Shown here one piece after another: positions 51,460 to 60,174 of a stretch of DNA of 64,000 bases. Under the pieces are notes generated by a model that saw only the letters and a list, made by a program, of their open reading frames with translations, was not told the origin of the DNA and searched no databases. The stretch comes from Coprococcus aceti. GTDB taxonomy: Bacteria; Bacillota; Clostridia; Lachnospirales; Lachnospiraceae. The stretch's first letter is position 1. Each line of letters begins with the position of its first letter. The position numbers and the translations under genes were made by a program. The stretch lies in NCBI RefSeq assembly GCF_025567285.1, contig NZ_JAOQJT010000006.1, positions 1 through 64,000 on the forward strand. Direction: 5' to 3'.

Positions 51460-52740
51460 TTGTTTAGAAATGTTATGAATGACCTTGCAACATGGTATGA
51501 GACCGGAGCGGATAAGATTGCAGTTGTCCGTGGTGGCAAGTTTGTTGGCAAGACATGGGCTGTGGCTGATTTTGCCATGGGATTTTTTGAGGATCATATA
51601 ATAATAGATATGGACAAGTATCCGGACTTTGCCGCATATGCAGCAAAGGAGAGGAGGCCGGAGAAGCTTCATGCCAAGCTTACAACGTCGCTTGACAAGT
51701 ATGATTTCAAGGATAAGCTTCTTATATTTGACAATGCGCAGAACTGTGTGGGACTGCTCGGCAACCTTGTTGAGTACAGCAGATACAATACTGACTGCAG
51801 GATCTGTGTCATTGCGACATCCTGTGGACCAATCCCGGGAGAGGAAGAGTGCCAGGATGACATATGCGTATATGAGATGATGCCTATGAACTTTGAGGAA
51901 TTCCTGAAAGCGGGAAAGGGCAGAAAGCTCTGTGCATTTATAGAGAACCAGAAGATCACACCGATGCCGGATGAGGTCAGGGACAGCGTCCAGACAATGC
52001 TTGAGACTTTCTTCGTGACCGGAGGAATGCCGGAGGCGGTGGATGAATATTATAAGACAGGAGATCTCAGAAGAGTTGATGTGGTTTTGAAGTCTATACT
52101 TGACAGAACTACTGAATATCTGATAAACTCCACTCCGAAGAGATATCTTACCAAGGTCATGGCGATATGGAACAGTATTCCGGTTCAGCTTACCAAGGAG
52201 AACAAGAAGTTCATGTATGGATACGTTGATCCGAAGGCCCGTGCCAGGGAGTACGAGGCGTCAGTTGATCAGATCGTCAGGATGGGCGTTGTGCGTCAGG
52301 TGTACAGAGTCAGGAATGGAGTGCTTCCTCTGGCAAACCAGAAGGATGACAAGTCATTTGAGCTGTATCATCTTGATCATGGTCTGCTCAGGGTCATGGC
52401 TGGTATTCTGGTTCAGGATATTGACACAGATAATGTTCTTGATATGATGGATGGAGTTATAGCAGAGCAGTACGCTCTTGCAGAGCTGTATGTGAACAGG
52501 AGTATCGGTGATCTGTATTTCTGGATCTCATCGGCCACAGCGAAGGTTGATTTCGTGTATGAGGGCGATGGAGAGGTCATTCCAGTGGATGTTCAGACAA
52601 GTCCGCACACCAAGGCCCAGAGCTCCAGAGTATTCAAACAGAGATATGACAATCAGACTTCAGTGAGGATATCTACAGATGACATGTTTGTCGATAAAGG
52701 ATTGGTAAATATACCGCTATATGGTATCTGGTGTTTCTAA
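51460..52740 (+). CDS. Divergent AAA_14/DUF4143-type ATPase
   Basis: 426 residues, same overall plan as the protein at 1774-2982. Walker A GGKFVGKT (25-32) is intact; Walker B reads LLIFDNAQ with Asn92 in place of the catalytic Glu, so ATP binding without hydrolysis is possible. The C-terminal DUF4143-like part has KVDFVYEG and then PVDVQ, again lacking the nuclease Lys. Codons resemble the housekeeping genes, unlike the AT-rich relative. Start TTG 51460 has GAGGTGA five to six bases upstream and lies after the promoter; ATG 51475 is an alternative. Confidence 0.82.
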   Translation: MFRNVMNDLATWYETGADKIAVVRGGKFVGKTWAVADFAMGFFEDHIIIDMDKYPDFAAYAAKERRPEKLHAKLTTSLDKYDFKDKLLIFDNAQNCVGLLGNLVEYSRYNTDCRICVIATSCGPIPGEEECQDDICVYEMMPMNFEEFLKAGKGRKLCAFIENQKITPMPDEVRDSVQTMLETFFVTGGMPEAVDEYYKTGDLRRVDVVLKSILDRTTEYLINSTPKRYLTKVMAIWNSIPVQLTKENKKFMYGYVDPKARAREYEASVDQIVRMGVVRQVYRVRNGVLPLANQKDDKSFELYHLDHGLLRVMAGILVQDIDTDNVLDMMDGVIAEQYALAELYVNRSIGDLYFWISSATAKVDFVYEGDGEVIPVDVQTSPHTKAQSSRVFKQRYDNQTSVRISTDDMFVDKGLVNIPLYGIWCF

Positions 52741-52769
52741 CCGATAGCGTATGGTAGTAATTTATAGAT

Positions 52770-52842
<73 letters not shown>

Positions 52843-52854
52843 TCAATATTGAGG

Positions 52855-52889
52855 AAGGCTGCCTGCAAAAGTTTTTGCGGCAGCCTTTT
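52855..52889 (+). terminator. Terminator of the tRNA gene
   Basis: AAGGCTGCC pairs with GGCAGCCTT, inner GCAAAA/TTTTGC, then TT. Confidence 0.85.
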
Positions 52890-52916
52890 GTACTCAGTGG
52901 GAAAGGACGGGATGAT

Positions 52917-53462
52917 ATGGATGCTCCAAAATGGTACAGACATTTGAAAACCATAAACAGACATAAGAGAATGGTCATGCATAACTGCTTTAAGTGCGGA
53001 TTATACTGGCAGGGGCTTGTGCACGATCTGTCAAAGTATTCGTGGACTGAGTTCTCAGTCGGGGCAAAGTATTATCAGGGAACAAGAAGCCCGAATGATG
53101 CGGAGCGCGAGAGCAAGGGATATTCAAGCGCATGGCTGCACCACAAGGGAAGAAACAAGCACCATCTGGAATACTGGGTAGATTACAGTGTTGACAGGAA
53201 CTGTGTGGAGCTGGTGGGAATGCGCATGCCGGAGAAGTACGTTGTGGAGATGTTCTGCGACAGGGTGGCTGCCAGCAAGAATTATAATGGTGATAAGTAT
53301 ACGGATTCATTTCCGCTTGAGTATTATCTGAGGGGCAGATCCAGACATCATCTGCACCCTGAATCGGCGGATCTGCTGGAGGACATGCTAACGACTCTGG
53401 CTGAGAAGGGCGAAGATTATACATTTGACTATATAAGGCGGGAGATACTGCATAACAAATAA
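52917..53462 (+). CDS. DUF5662 family protein, HD-like motifs
   Basis: 181 residues. MVMHNCFKCGLYWQGLVHDLSKYSWTEF near 20-47 and WLHHKGRNKHHLEYW near 75-89 give histidine/aspartate clusters like those of HD-superfamily metal phosphohydrolases. DUF5662 proteins are widespread in Lachnospiraceae; no reaction is known. ATG 52917 has AAAGGA ten bases upstream. It lies 11 bp before dnaE and may be cotranscribed with it. Confidence 0.82.
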   Translation: MDAPKWYRHLKTINRHKRMVMHNCFKCGLYWQGLVHDLSKYSWTEFSVGAKYYQGTRSPNDAERESKGYSSAWLHHKGRNKHHLEYWVDYSVDRNCVELVGMRMPEKYVVEMFCDRVAASKNYNGDKYTDSFPLEYYLRGRSRHHLHPESADLLEDMLTTLAEKGEDYTFDYIRREILHNK

Positions 53463-53473
53463 GGAGGAGACAT

Positions 53474-56400
53474 ATGGAGTTTACACATCTGCATGTGCAT
53501 ACAGGCTACAGTCTGCTGGACGGTGCGGCGAAGATAGACGGACTTGTGCGCAGGGCAAAGGAACTGGGATATGATTCCCTCGCAATAACGGATCACGGCG
53601 TCATGTACGGTGTTATAGAGTTCTATGAGACTTGTCTCAGAGAGGGGATAAAACCTATTCTCGGATGTGAGGTGTATGTCAGTCCGGGATCACGATTTGA
53701 CAGGGAAGTTGGAAAGGGTGATGACAGATATTATCACCTCGTCCTTCTGGCGGAGAATGATCTGGGATATCACAATCTGTCCAAGATCGTGACCAGAGGA
53801 TTTACCGAGGGCTTTTACTATAAGCCGAGGGTCGATATGGAGGTGCTGGAGAAGTACCATGAGGGAATTATTGCGCTCAGCGCCTGTCTTGCCGGTGAGG
53901 TTGCGACAAAGCTCAGAAAGGGCGACTATGACGGTGCGAAGGAGACTGCGATAAGATACAGGAATATATTTGGCGAGGAAAACTATTTTCTGGAGATGCA
54001 GGATCACGGAATACCTGAGCAGGCAACTGTGAATGCGGGGATCATGCGTCTGTCAAAGGAACTGGGTATCCCTATGGTCGTGACAAATGATTCGCACTAC
54101 ATCTATGCCGAGGACTGGGAGGCACATGATGTTCTCCTGTGTATACAGACTAACCATAAGGTTCAGGACGAGAACAGAATGCGCTATGAGGGAGGTCAGT
54201 TCTACCTCAAATCAAAGGAGGAGATGGCTGAGCTGTTCCCATATGCCCTGGAGGCTCTGGAGAATACACATAAGATCGCAGAGCGGTGTAATGTGAATAT
54301 CGTATTTGGCGAGCAGAAGGTTCCGAGATTCGATGTGCCGGAGGGATATACCGCGGAGGAATATCTGGATCATCTGGTATATGAGGGTATGGAGAAAAAG
54401 TACGGACTTACATATGAGGAGTCCGGTAAGATGGCCGAGGGAACCCACGGCTACGAGGTCAGACAGAGAATAGATTATGAGCTGTCTGTCATAAAGAGCA
54501 TGGGATTTGTGGATTATTTCCTGATAGTGTGGGATTTCATTCATTTTGCAAAATCGCAGGGAATCGCAGTTGGACCTGGAAGAGGTTCGGCGGTTGGCAG
54601 TGTGGTTGCTTACTGTCTGGATATAACGACAATTGAGCCTTTGCAGTACAACCTTCTCTTCGAGAGATTCCTGAACCCGGAGCGAGTATCCATGCCGGAT
54701 ATTGATATAGATTTCTGTTATATCAGACGTCAGGAGGTTATCGACTACTGTGTAAGGAAATATGGCGAGGAGTGCGTGACACAGATAATAGCATATCAGA
54801 CCATGGGCGCAAGAAACGTCATAAGAGACGTTGGAAGAGCCATGGATCTCCCGTATGCGGTGTGTGATTCCCTTGCAAAGGCAATACCTGCAGAGAAGGA
54901 TATGACTATAGATATAGCACTCAAGACGAGCAAGGATTTCAGGGATATGTACGAGGGCTCGGACGAGATCAAGAAGCTTGTGGATATAGCCAGAAAGCTT
55001 GAGGGACTCCCTAGAAATGCAGGAATGCATGCGGCGGGAGTGGTTATAGGCCGTGAAGCCATAGAGGAGTACGCGCCTTTGTCAGTCGGAGCCGAGGGCG
55101 CGGTGGTAACCCAGTTTGAGAAGAACACGGTGGAGCATCTGGGAATGCTCAAGATGGACTTCCTGGGACTCCGTACGGCGACTGTTGTGCAGGATACAGT
55201 CAAGCTGGTCAAGCAGACAACAGGCAAGGATATAGACATAGACAATATAGATTACGATGATCCGAATATACTTGGACTCATGGGACAGGGAAAGACCGAG
55301 GGTATGTTCCAGCTCGAAAGTGAGGGCATGAGAAACTTCATGATGAAGCTGAAGCCGCAGAGTCTGGACGATGTAATTGCCGGTGTTGCTCTGTTTAGAC
55401 CGGGTCCTATGCAGTTCATAGACGACTACATCAGGGGCAAGGAGAACCGTGAGCTGGTTCACTATGATACCCCTGAGCTTGAGGAGATACTTGAGCCGAC
55501 TTACGGATGTATCATTTACCAGGAGCAGGTAATGCAGATCGTTATGAAGCTGGCGGGCTATACGCTGGGAAGAAGTGACCTTGTGCGCCGAGCCATGGCG
55601 AAGAAGAAGCCTGAGGAGATGGAGAAGGAGCGTCATAACTTTGTGTACGGCAACAAGGAGCTCAATGTTCCGGGATGTGTGGCAAATGGAATCTCGGAGA
55701 CCGTGGCAAATAAGATATTTGACGAGATGATGAAGTTCGCGGAGTACGCATTTAACAAGTCCCACTCCGTGGCATATGCGGTACTTGCGGCGCAGACAGC
55801 GTACCTGAAGTATTACTATCCGGTGGAGTTCATGGCTGCGCTGATGTCATCGGTAATTGACAACAATGGCAAGGTTGCAAAGTATATAAGCGTGTGCAAG
55901 CAGATGGGTGTTGAGGTGCTCCCTCCGGATATAAATGAGGGAGTGGCAAAGTTCTCCATAAGCAACGGCAAGATAAGATACGGCCTCTCCGGTATCAAGA
56001 GTGTCGGAGGCGCTGTTGTCGACAGGATAGAGGCGGAGAGAACCAAGAATGGACCGTTTAAGGATCTCAGGAATTTCCTCACAAGGATGCCTTCAAAGGA
56101 TACAAATAAGAAAACTGTGGAAGCTCTGATACTCAGCGGTGCATTTGATGATATGGGGGCAAACAGAAAGCAGATGATGATGGCTCTTCCGGCCATAGCG
56201 GAGGAAGCAGCAAGGGAGAGAAAGAGCAGGGAGTCCGGGCAGATGTCTCTGTTTGACCTGATGGGAGACGATTTTGTGCAGAGCAATCTTGTACCTTACC
56301 CTGATGTGGAGGAGTATTCGGATCAGGAGAAGCTGGCGCTTGAGAAGTCTGTGCTCGGAGTGTATATATCGGGACATCCGCTTGGCAAATATATCGAGCT

Positions 56401-57058
56401 TATGCAGAGAACATGCACGGCTCAGGCGACGGATTTCGTGGTGGACACCGAGGATGACGATGAGATGAGCCGGGATCAGGGTGACGGAGATGGACAGAAG
56501 CTTCAGGACAATGCAATGTATGTCATCGGCGGACTCATATCAAGGGTGACGGTGAAGCTCACCAAGAACAATCAGAATATGGCGTATGTGACGATAGAGG
56601 ATCTGGTCGGACAGGTCGAGGTTATAGTATTCCCGAGGGATTTCGAGAAGTTCAGGGACAGACTTCTGGTGGATTCCAGAGTGTTTGTCAGGGGCAGGGC
56701 GAATCTCGGTGAGAAGGAAAACAAGCTCATATTGTCGGATATGATAAGCTTTGAGGAGGCAGAAGGTGGCAAGAGCTTTCAGTCGGGGAAGCCATGGAAC
56801 AACAGACAGAAGCCTGTTCAGAGCAACAGCCAGCTCTGGGTATTGTTCGATGATGTGGACGAATACATGAAGAACGAGTCTGCATTTATGTCGATCCTTG
56901 AGGAGTACAAGGGCACATGTCCGGTGTACGTGCAGCTCAAGAAGTCCAGACAGGCGAAGAATATGGGCCGGGGATTCTGTGTGGATGAGAATTCCGGCGT
57001 GGTGTACGCGCTCCAGATGGAATACGGCAAAGACAGGGTATTGCTCAGAAAAGTGTGA
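53474..57058 (+). CDS. dnaE: DNA polymerase III alpha subunit, DnaE type
   Basis: 1194 residues, slightly longer than the ~1150 common in the family. Order: PHP domain (about 1-250; THLHVHTGYSLLDG and ITDHGVMYG), palm with the catalytic aspartates MPDIDIDF (about 410-417), fingers/thumb, tandem HhH region, and an OB domain (about 1010-1110; VIGGLISRVTVKLTKNNQNMAYVTIEDL) followed by a C-terminal tail (WVLFDDVDEYM). As a Firmicute the organism should also own PolC; DnaE then extends primers. AAGGAGGAG precedes ATG. The next gene starts inside or just after its stop. Confidence 0.96.
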   Translation: MEFTHLHVHTGYSLLDGAAKIDGLVRRAKELGYDSLAITDHGVMYGVIEFYETCLREGIKPILGCEVYVSPGSRFDREVGKGDDRYYHLVLLAENDLGYHNLSKIVTRGFTEGFYYKPRVDMEVLEKYHEGIIALSACLAGEVATKLRKGDYDGAKETAIRYRNIFGEENYFLEMQDHGIPEQATVNAGIMRLSKELGIPMVVTNDSHYIYAEDWEAHDVLLCIQTNHKVQDENRMRYEGGQFYLKSKEEMAELFPYALEALENTHKIAERCNVNIVFGEQKVPRFDVPEGYTAEEYLDHLVYEGMEKKYGLTYEESGKMAEGTHGYEVRQRIDYELSVIKSMGFVDYFLIVWDFIHFAKSQGIAVGPGRGSAVGSVVAYCLDITTIEPLQYNLLFERFLNPERVSMPDIDIDFCYIRRQEVIDYCVRKYGEECVTQIIAYQTMGARNVIRDVGRAMDLPYAVCDSLAKAIPAEKDMTIDIALKTSKDFRDMYEGSDEIKKLVDIARKLEGLPRNAGMHAAGVVIGREAIEEYAPLSVGAEGAVVTQFEKNTVEHLGMLKMDFLGLRTATVVQDTVKLVKQTTGKDIDIDNIDYDDPNILGLMGQGKTEGMFQLESEGMRNFMMKLKPQSLDDVIAGVALFRPGPMQFIDDYIRGKENRELVHYDTPELEEILEPTYGCIIYQEQVMQIVMKLAGYTLGRSDLVRRAMAKKKPEEMEKERHNFVYGNKELNVPGCVANGISETVANKIFDEMMKFAEYAFNKSHSVAYAVLAAQTAYLKYYYPVEFMAALMSSVIDNNGKVAKYISVCKQMGVEVLPPDINEGVAKFSISNGKIRYGLSGIKSVGGAVVDRIEAERTKNGPFKDLRNFLTRMPSKDTNKKTVEALILSGAFDDMGANRKQMMMALPAIAEEAARERKSRESGQMSLFDLMGDDFVQSNLVPYPDVEEYSDQEKLALEKSVLGVYISGHPLGKYIELMQRTCTAQATDFVVDTEDDDEMSRDQGDGDGQKLQDNAMYVIGGLISRVTVKLTKNNQNMAYVTIEDLVGQVEVIVFPRDFEKFRDRLLVDSRVFVRGRANLGEKENKLILSDMISFEEAEGGKSFQSGKPWNNRQKPVQSNSQLWVLFDDVDEYMKNESAFMSILEEYKGTCPVYVQLKKSRQAKNMGRGFCVDENSGVVYALQMEYGKDRVLLRKV

Positions 57059-57084
57059 CAGAAATACCGCAAAAGGAGAAAAAA

Positions 57085-57891
57085 GTGGAAGTAATTACAG
57101 CAAACAGTAATCCGAGGATAAAAGAACTTAATAAGCTGAACAAGGATGCAAAGCTCAGAAAGGACAGAGACGTGTTCGTGGTCGAGGGGATACGCATGTT
57201 CAGGGAGCTTCCGCTTCAGAATGTTCAGGAGGTGTATCTGTCGGAGAGTGCGCTTAAGGAATACAGGGATGAATTCAAGAGCATGGGTGTGCTTGATGGC
57301 AGGAATACCTGGATACTCAGCGACGGAGTGTTCGCAGGGGTGTCACAGACCAAGACTCCACAGGGGTGTATGGCTGTGGTGAAATGCATGCATTATCAGC
57401 TTGATTCCGTGCTCGGCAGGAATGACAGAGAGACATTTCTTGTGCTGGATACGCTCCAGGATCCCGGAAATATGGGAACTATATTCAGAAGCGCCGAGGC
57501 AGCAGGTGTGACCGCCGTGCTTATAGGAAAAGGTTCTTGCGATCCGTACAATCCGAAGGTAGTCAGATCGACGATGGGTGCCATATTCAGGGTGCCATTT
57601 GTCATGTGCGATGACCTGCCCGGGACCGTGGAGGAGCTGAGACGGTCAGGCGTTGTGGTGTACGGAGCACATCTGGACGGCGACGATCTCTACGACATAG
57701 GATTCCCGGACAGGGTGGCGTTCCTCATAGGAAATGAGGGAAATGGCCTGACGGATGAGGTGGCGTGCAGAGCCGACAGACTTCTCAGGATTCCGATGGA
57801 GGGCAAAGTCGAATCGCTGAACGCTGCAATATCGGCGACTCTTTTGTCGTATGAGGTAATGAGACAGCGAAAGAGAGACCGACAAAACTAG
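57085..57891 (+). CDS. RNA 2'-O-methyltransferase, SpoU/TrmH family
   Basis: 268 residues. An N-terminal substrate-binding domain (ITANSNPRIKELNKL, FVVEGIRMFREL) is followed by a SPOUT knot domain with LDTLQDPGNMGTIFRSAEAAG, FLIGNEGNGL and RIPMEGKVESLNAAISATLL, the three family motifs. It methylates a ribose in 23S rRNA (RlmB-like) or tRNA; the exact site is not predictable here. I prefer GTG 57085, with AAAAGGAG seven bases upstream, over GTG 57055 that overlaps dnaE. Confidence 0.9.
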   Translation: MEVITANSNPRIKELNKLNKDAKLRKDRDVFVVEGIRMFRELPLQNVQEVYLSESALKEYRDEFKSMGVLDGRNTWILSDGVFAGVSQTKTPQGCMAVVKCMHYQLDSVLGRNDRETFLVLDTLQDPGNMGTIFRSAEAAGVTAVLIGKGSCDPYNPKVVRSTMGAIFRVPFVMCDDLPGTVEELRRSGVVVYGAHLDGDDLYDIGFPDRVAFLIGNEGNGLTDEVACRADRLLRIPMEGKVESLNAAISATLLSYEVMRQRKRDRQN

Positions 57892-57973
57892 ATTAAACAA
57901 GACAGCATATTTTTGTACTGCGTGGCATAACTTTTAAAGTATGCAAAAGTTTGTTATAACGGAGGGAGAAAAT

Positions 57974-58606
57974 ATGACTGAAAAAACATTAAACAACAAT
58001 CAGGTAGTGGTGGCAGGAGAGATAGCATCAGAGTTCGTGTTCAGCCACGAGATATTTGGCGAGGGCTTCTATATGGTGGATCTCATCGTCAGCAGACTCA
58101 GCGATGCTTACGATACTATTCCGCTCATGGTGTCTGACAGACTGTTCGATGTGAACGAATCCCACATAGGGGAGCGCATCATGGCAAAGGGACAGTTCAG
58201 ATCATACAACAAGCATGAGGAGACCAGAAACCGCCTTATACTGTCTGTGTTTGTGAGAGAGATCGAGACCATCGACGAGGATGATGCTGAGGAGGAGAAC
58301 AGACCAAATCAGATCTATCTTGACGGTTACATATGTAAGGCACCTGTGTACAGGATGACGCCCCTTGGAAGGGAGATCGCGGATGTGCTGCTGGCGGTCA
58401 ACAGAGCATACGGCAAGAGCGATTACATACCATGTATCTGCTGGGGCAGAAATGCGAGATTTGCCGGAAAGCTCCAGGTAGGAGAGCATGTGGCCATCTG
58501 GGGAAGGATCCAGAGCAGGGAGTATCAGAAGCGTATCGACAATGACCAGGTGATCAGCAAGGTGGCATACGAGGTGTCTGTGAGCAAGATGGAATGTCTT
58601 GAATGA
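57974..58606 (+). CDS. SSB-like protein with two OB-fold halves
   Basis: 210 residues. The first half (NNNQVVVAGEIASEFVFSHE ... FRSYNKHEETRNRLILSVFV) and the second (NQIYLDGYICKAPVYRMT ... CWGRNARFAGKLQVGEHVAIWGRIQSREYQKR) each show an OB pattern; the second is close to single-stranded DNA-binding proteins (VGRN-like and RIQSREY blocks). A linker DEDDAEEEN joins them. There is no acidic DDDLPF tail. GGAGGGAG precedes ATG 57974. A true ssb is at 19357, so this is a paralogue of unknown task. Confidence 0.8.
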   Translation: MTEKTLNNNQVVVAGEIASEFVFSHEIFGEGFYMVDLIVSRLSDAYDTIPLMVSDRLFDVNESHIGERIMAKGQFRSYNKHEETRNRLILSVFVREIETIDEDDAEEENRPNQIYLDGYICKAPVYRMTPLGREIADVLLAVNRAYGKSDYIPCICWGRNARFAGKLQVGEHVAIWGRIQSREYQKRIDNDQVISKVAYEVSVSKMECLE

Positions 58607-58607
58607 T

Positions 58608-58750
58608 ATTTCATAAGGAGGGGCCCACGTCAGTGGGAGGAATCCTTGTGAAGCACGCAGGCGCCGCGCAAAGCGCATAGGAATGCGCCTGCACAACATT
58701 TCATAAGGAGGGGCCCACGTCAGTGGGAGGAACCCTTGTGAAGCATGCAG
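58608..58750 (+). repeat. Pair of 53-bp direct repeats around a hairpin
   Basis: Copies at 58608-58660 and 58698-58750 agree in 51 of 53 positions. Each has a small hairpin CCCAC-GTCA-GTGGG. The 37 bases between can pair GCAGGCGC with GCGCCTGC. In both copies GGGAGG stands seven bases before GTG, giving short frames of 10 codons (58648-58680) and 15 codons (58738-58785). The second copy ends 12 bp before the dapA promoter. Confidence 0.85.
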
Positions 58751-58762
58751 TAAAATATATGG

Positions 58763-58791
58763 TTGACATGGCCTGGATGCGGTGATATAGT
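58763..58791 (+). promoter_or_regulatory. Promoter of dapA
   Basis: TTGACA-N17-TATAGT, about 35 bp ahead of the lysine aptamer. Confidence 0.85.
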
Positions 58792-58823
58792 AGCACTATC
58801 TAAGATTAAACTGAATACAATAT

Positions 58824-58985
58824 AGTAGAGGCGCGGGATTAATGATTAAGCAGGCTGATGCATGTGGATGCAGAAGATGCCTGACGAAAGGGAAGACCGC
58901 CGAAGTGATGGATATTCCACAGGATCTGTTGCTGGTTGTGCAGTTAAGAACTGTATGACTGTCATCTGAGGATGGAGAGCTACTT
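58824..58985 (+). ncRNA. Lysine riboswitch (L box)
   Basis: Conserved blocks in order: TAGAGGCGCGG, GAAAGGGAAGACCGCCGAAGTG, CTGTTGCTGG, TATGACTGTCAT and GGATGGAGAGCTACT; the ends pair (AGTAG with CTACT) as stem P1. Lysine should promote folding of the terminator that follows and lower dapA expression. Confidence 0.94.
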
Positions 58986-59004
58986 GTAAGAATGAGATGT
59001 TTTT

Positions 59005-59034
59005 ATGGGTTGGCTTTTTGCCAGCCCATTTTTA
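59005..59034 (+). terminator. Riboswitch terminator of dapA
   Basis: TGGGTTGGC pairs with GCCAGCCCA around TTTTT, then TTTTTA. Confidence 0.92.
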
Positions 59035-59077
59035 TGCTATATTGTATCGACTATTTATTTTTAAGGAGGACGACAAT

Positions 59078-59962
59078 ATGTCAATTTTTACCGGTTCAGC
59101 AGTTGCACTTGTAACACCATTTCTTGAAAATGGAGATGTGGATTATGATAAGCTCAAGGAGCTCGTGGAGTTTCATATAGCACACAAGACGGATGCCATA
59201 GTTATCTGCGGAACAACAGGCGAGGCTTCAACACTGTCACACGAGGAGCATCTTGAGTGCGTGAAGAAGTGTGTAGAGTTCGCTGATCACAGAATAAAGG
59301 TAATAGCAGGAACAGGTTCAAACTGTACTGCAACAGCAATATATCTCTCAACAGAGGCAGAGAGCTACGGAGTGGACGGTCTGCTCGTGGTTACACCATA
59401 TTACAACAAGGCTACACAGAAGGGCCTCATCGCACACTTCACAGCCGTTGCAAATTCAGTAAATGTGCCTATAATCCTTTACAATGTGCCATCACGTACA
59501 GGCTGCAATATCCAGCCGGAGACAGCAGTATATCTTGCACAGAATGTTGAGAACATTGTCGGTATCAAGGAAGCTTCAGGTAATATAAGCCAGGTCGTAA
59601 AGCTTGCAAGTCTTTCAAAGGGATGCATAGATATCTACTCAGGAAATGACGATCAGGTTGTACCTCTTCTCTCACTTGGCGGAAAGGGAGTTATCTCAGT
59701 AACAGCCAATATAATCCCTGAGGACGTACACGATATGGTTCAGAAATATCTTGACGGAGATGTTCAGGGAAGCCTTGATCTTCAGCTTAAGGCCATCGAC
59801 CTCTGCAACGCACTGTTCTGCGAGGTCAATCCAATACCTGTCAAGAAGGCTGTAGAGCTTCTTGGTATGTGTGATGGAACAATGAGAATGCCGCTCACTG
59901 AGATGGAGCCACAGAACGTGGAGAAGCTCAAGAAGGCAATGGAAGAGTACGGAGTTCTCTAG
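59078..59962 (+). CDS. dapA: 4-hydroxy-tetrahydrodipicolinate synthase
   Basis: 294 residues, TIM barrel. It condenses pyruvate and aspartate semialdehyde, the committed step to lysine. ALVTPFLENGDVD near the start, CGTTGEASTLSHEEH, the YNVPSRTG tyrosine near 134 and the Schiff-base lysine in IVGIKEASG near 163 are present. AAGGAGG lies eight bases before ATG 59078. Controlled by the lysine riboswitch upstream; a terminator follows, so dapB is a separate unit. Confidence 0.97.
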   Translation: MSIFTGSAVALVTPFLENGDVDYDKLKELVEFHIAHKTDAIVICGTTGEASTLSHEEHLECVKKCVEFADHRIKVIAGTGSNCTATAIYLSTEAESYGVDGLLVVTPYYNKATQKGLIAHFTAVANSVNVPIILYNVPSRTGCNIQPETAVYLAQNVENIVGIKEASGNISQVVKLASLSKGCIDIYSGNDDQVVPLLSLGGKGVISVTANIIPEDVHDMVQKYLDGDVQGSLDLQLKAIDLCNALFCEVNPIPVKKAVELLGMCDGTMRMPLTEMEPQNVEKLKKAMEEYGVL

Positions 59963-59990
59963 GACTGTAATTATCATAGAAACAATACAG

Positions 59991-60027
59991 ATGTCTGCGG
60001 TCTCAACTGGCTGCAGACATTTTTATT
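59991..60027 (+). terminator. Terminator of dapA
   Basis: ATGTCTGC pairs with GCAGACAT, then TTTTA. Confidence 0.82.
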
Positions 60028-60047
60028 TGCCGAGGTGGATATAAACG

Positions 60048-60076
60048 TTGCACAATGGACAGCAAATGTGTAAAAT
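60048..60076 (+). promoter_or_regulatory. Promoter of dapB
   Basis: TTGCAC-N17-TAAAAT, about 100 bp before the start codon. Confidence 0.55.
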
Positions 60077-60174
60077 GGAGTACATGTTGAAATATATGCG
60101 CATGTCAGCGTGCATAGACCACACAAAAGACGACAACAAATGACAAAGCTTATATATATGGAGGATAGACAGAC

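Noticed and set aside
58608..58750. 53-bp repeats as insertion-sequence ends or phage att sites
   Set aside because: They are direct repeats only 90 bp apart, with no transposase or integrase near.
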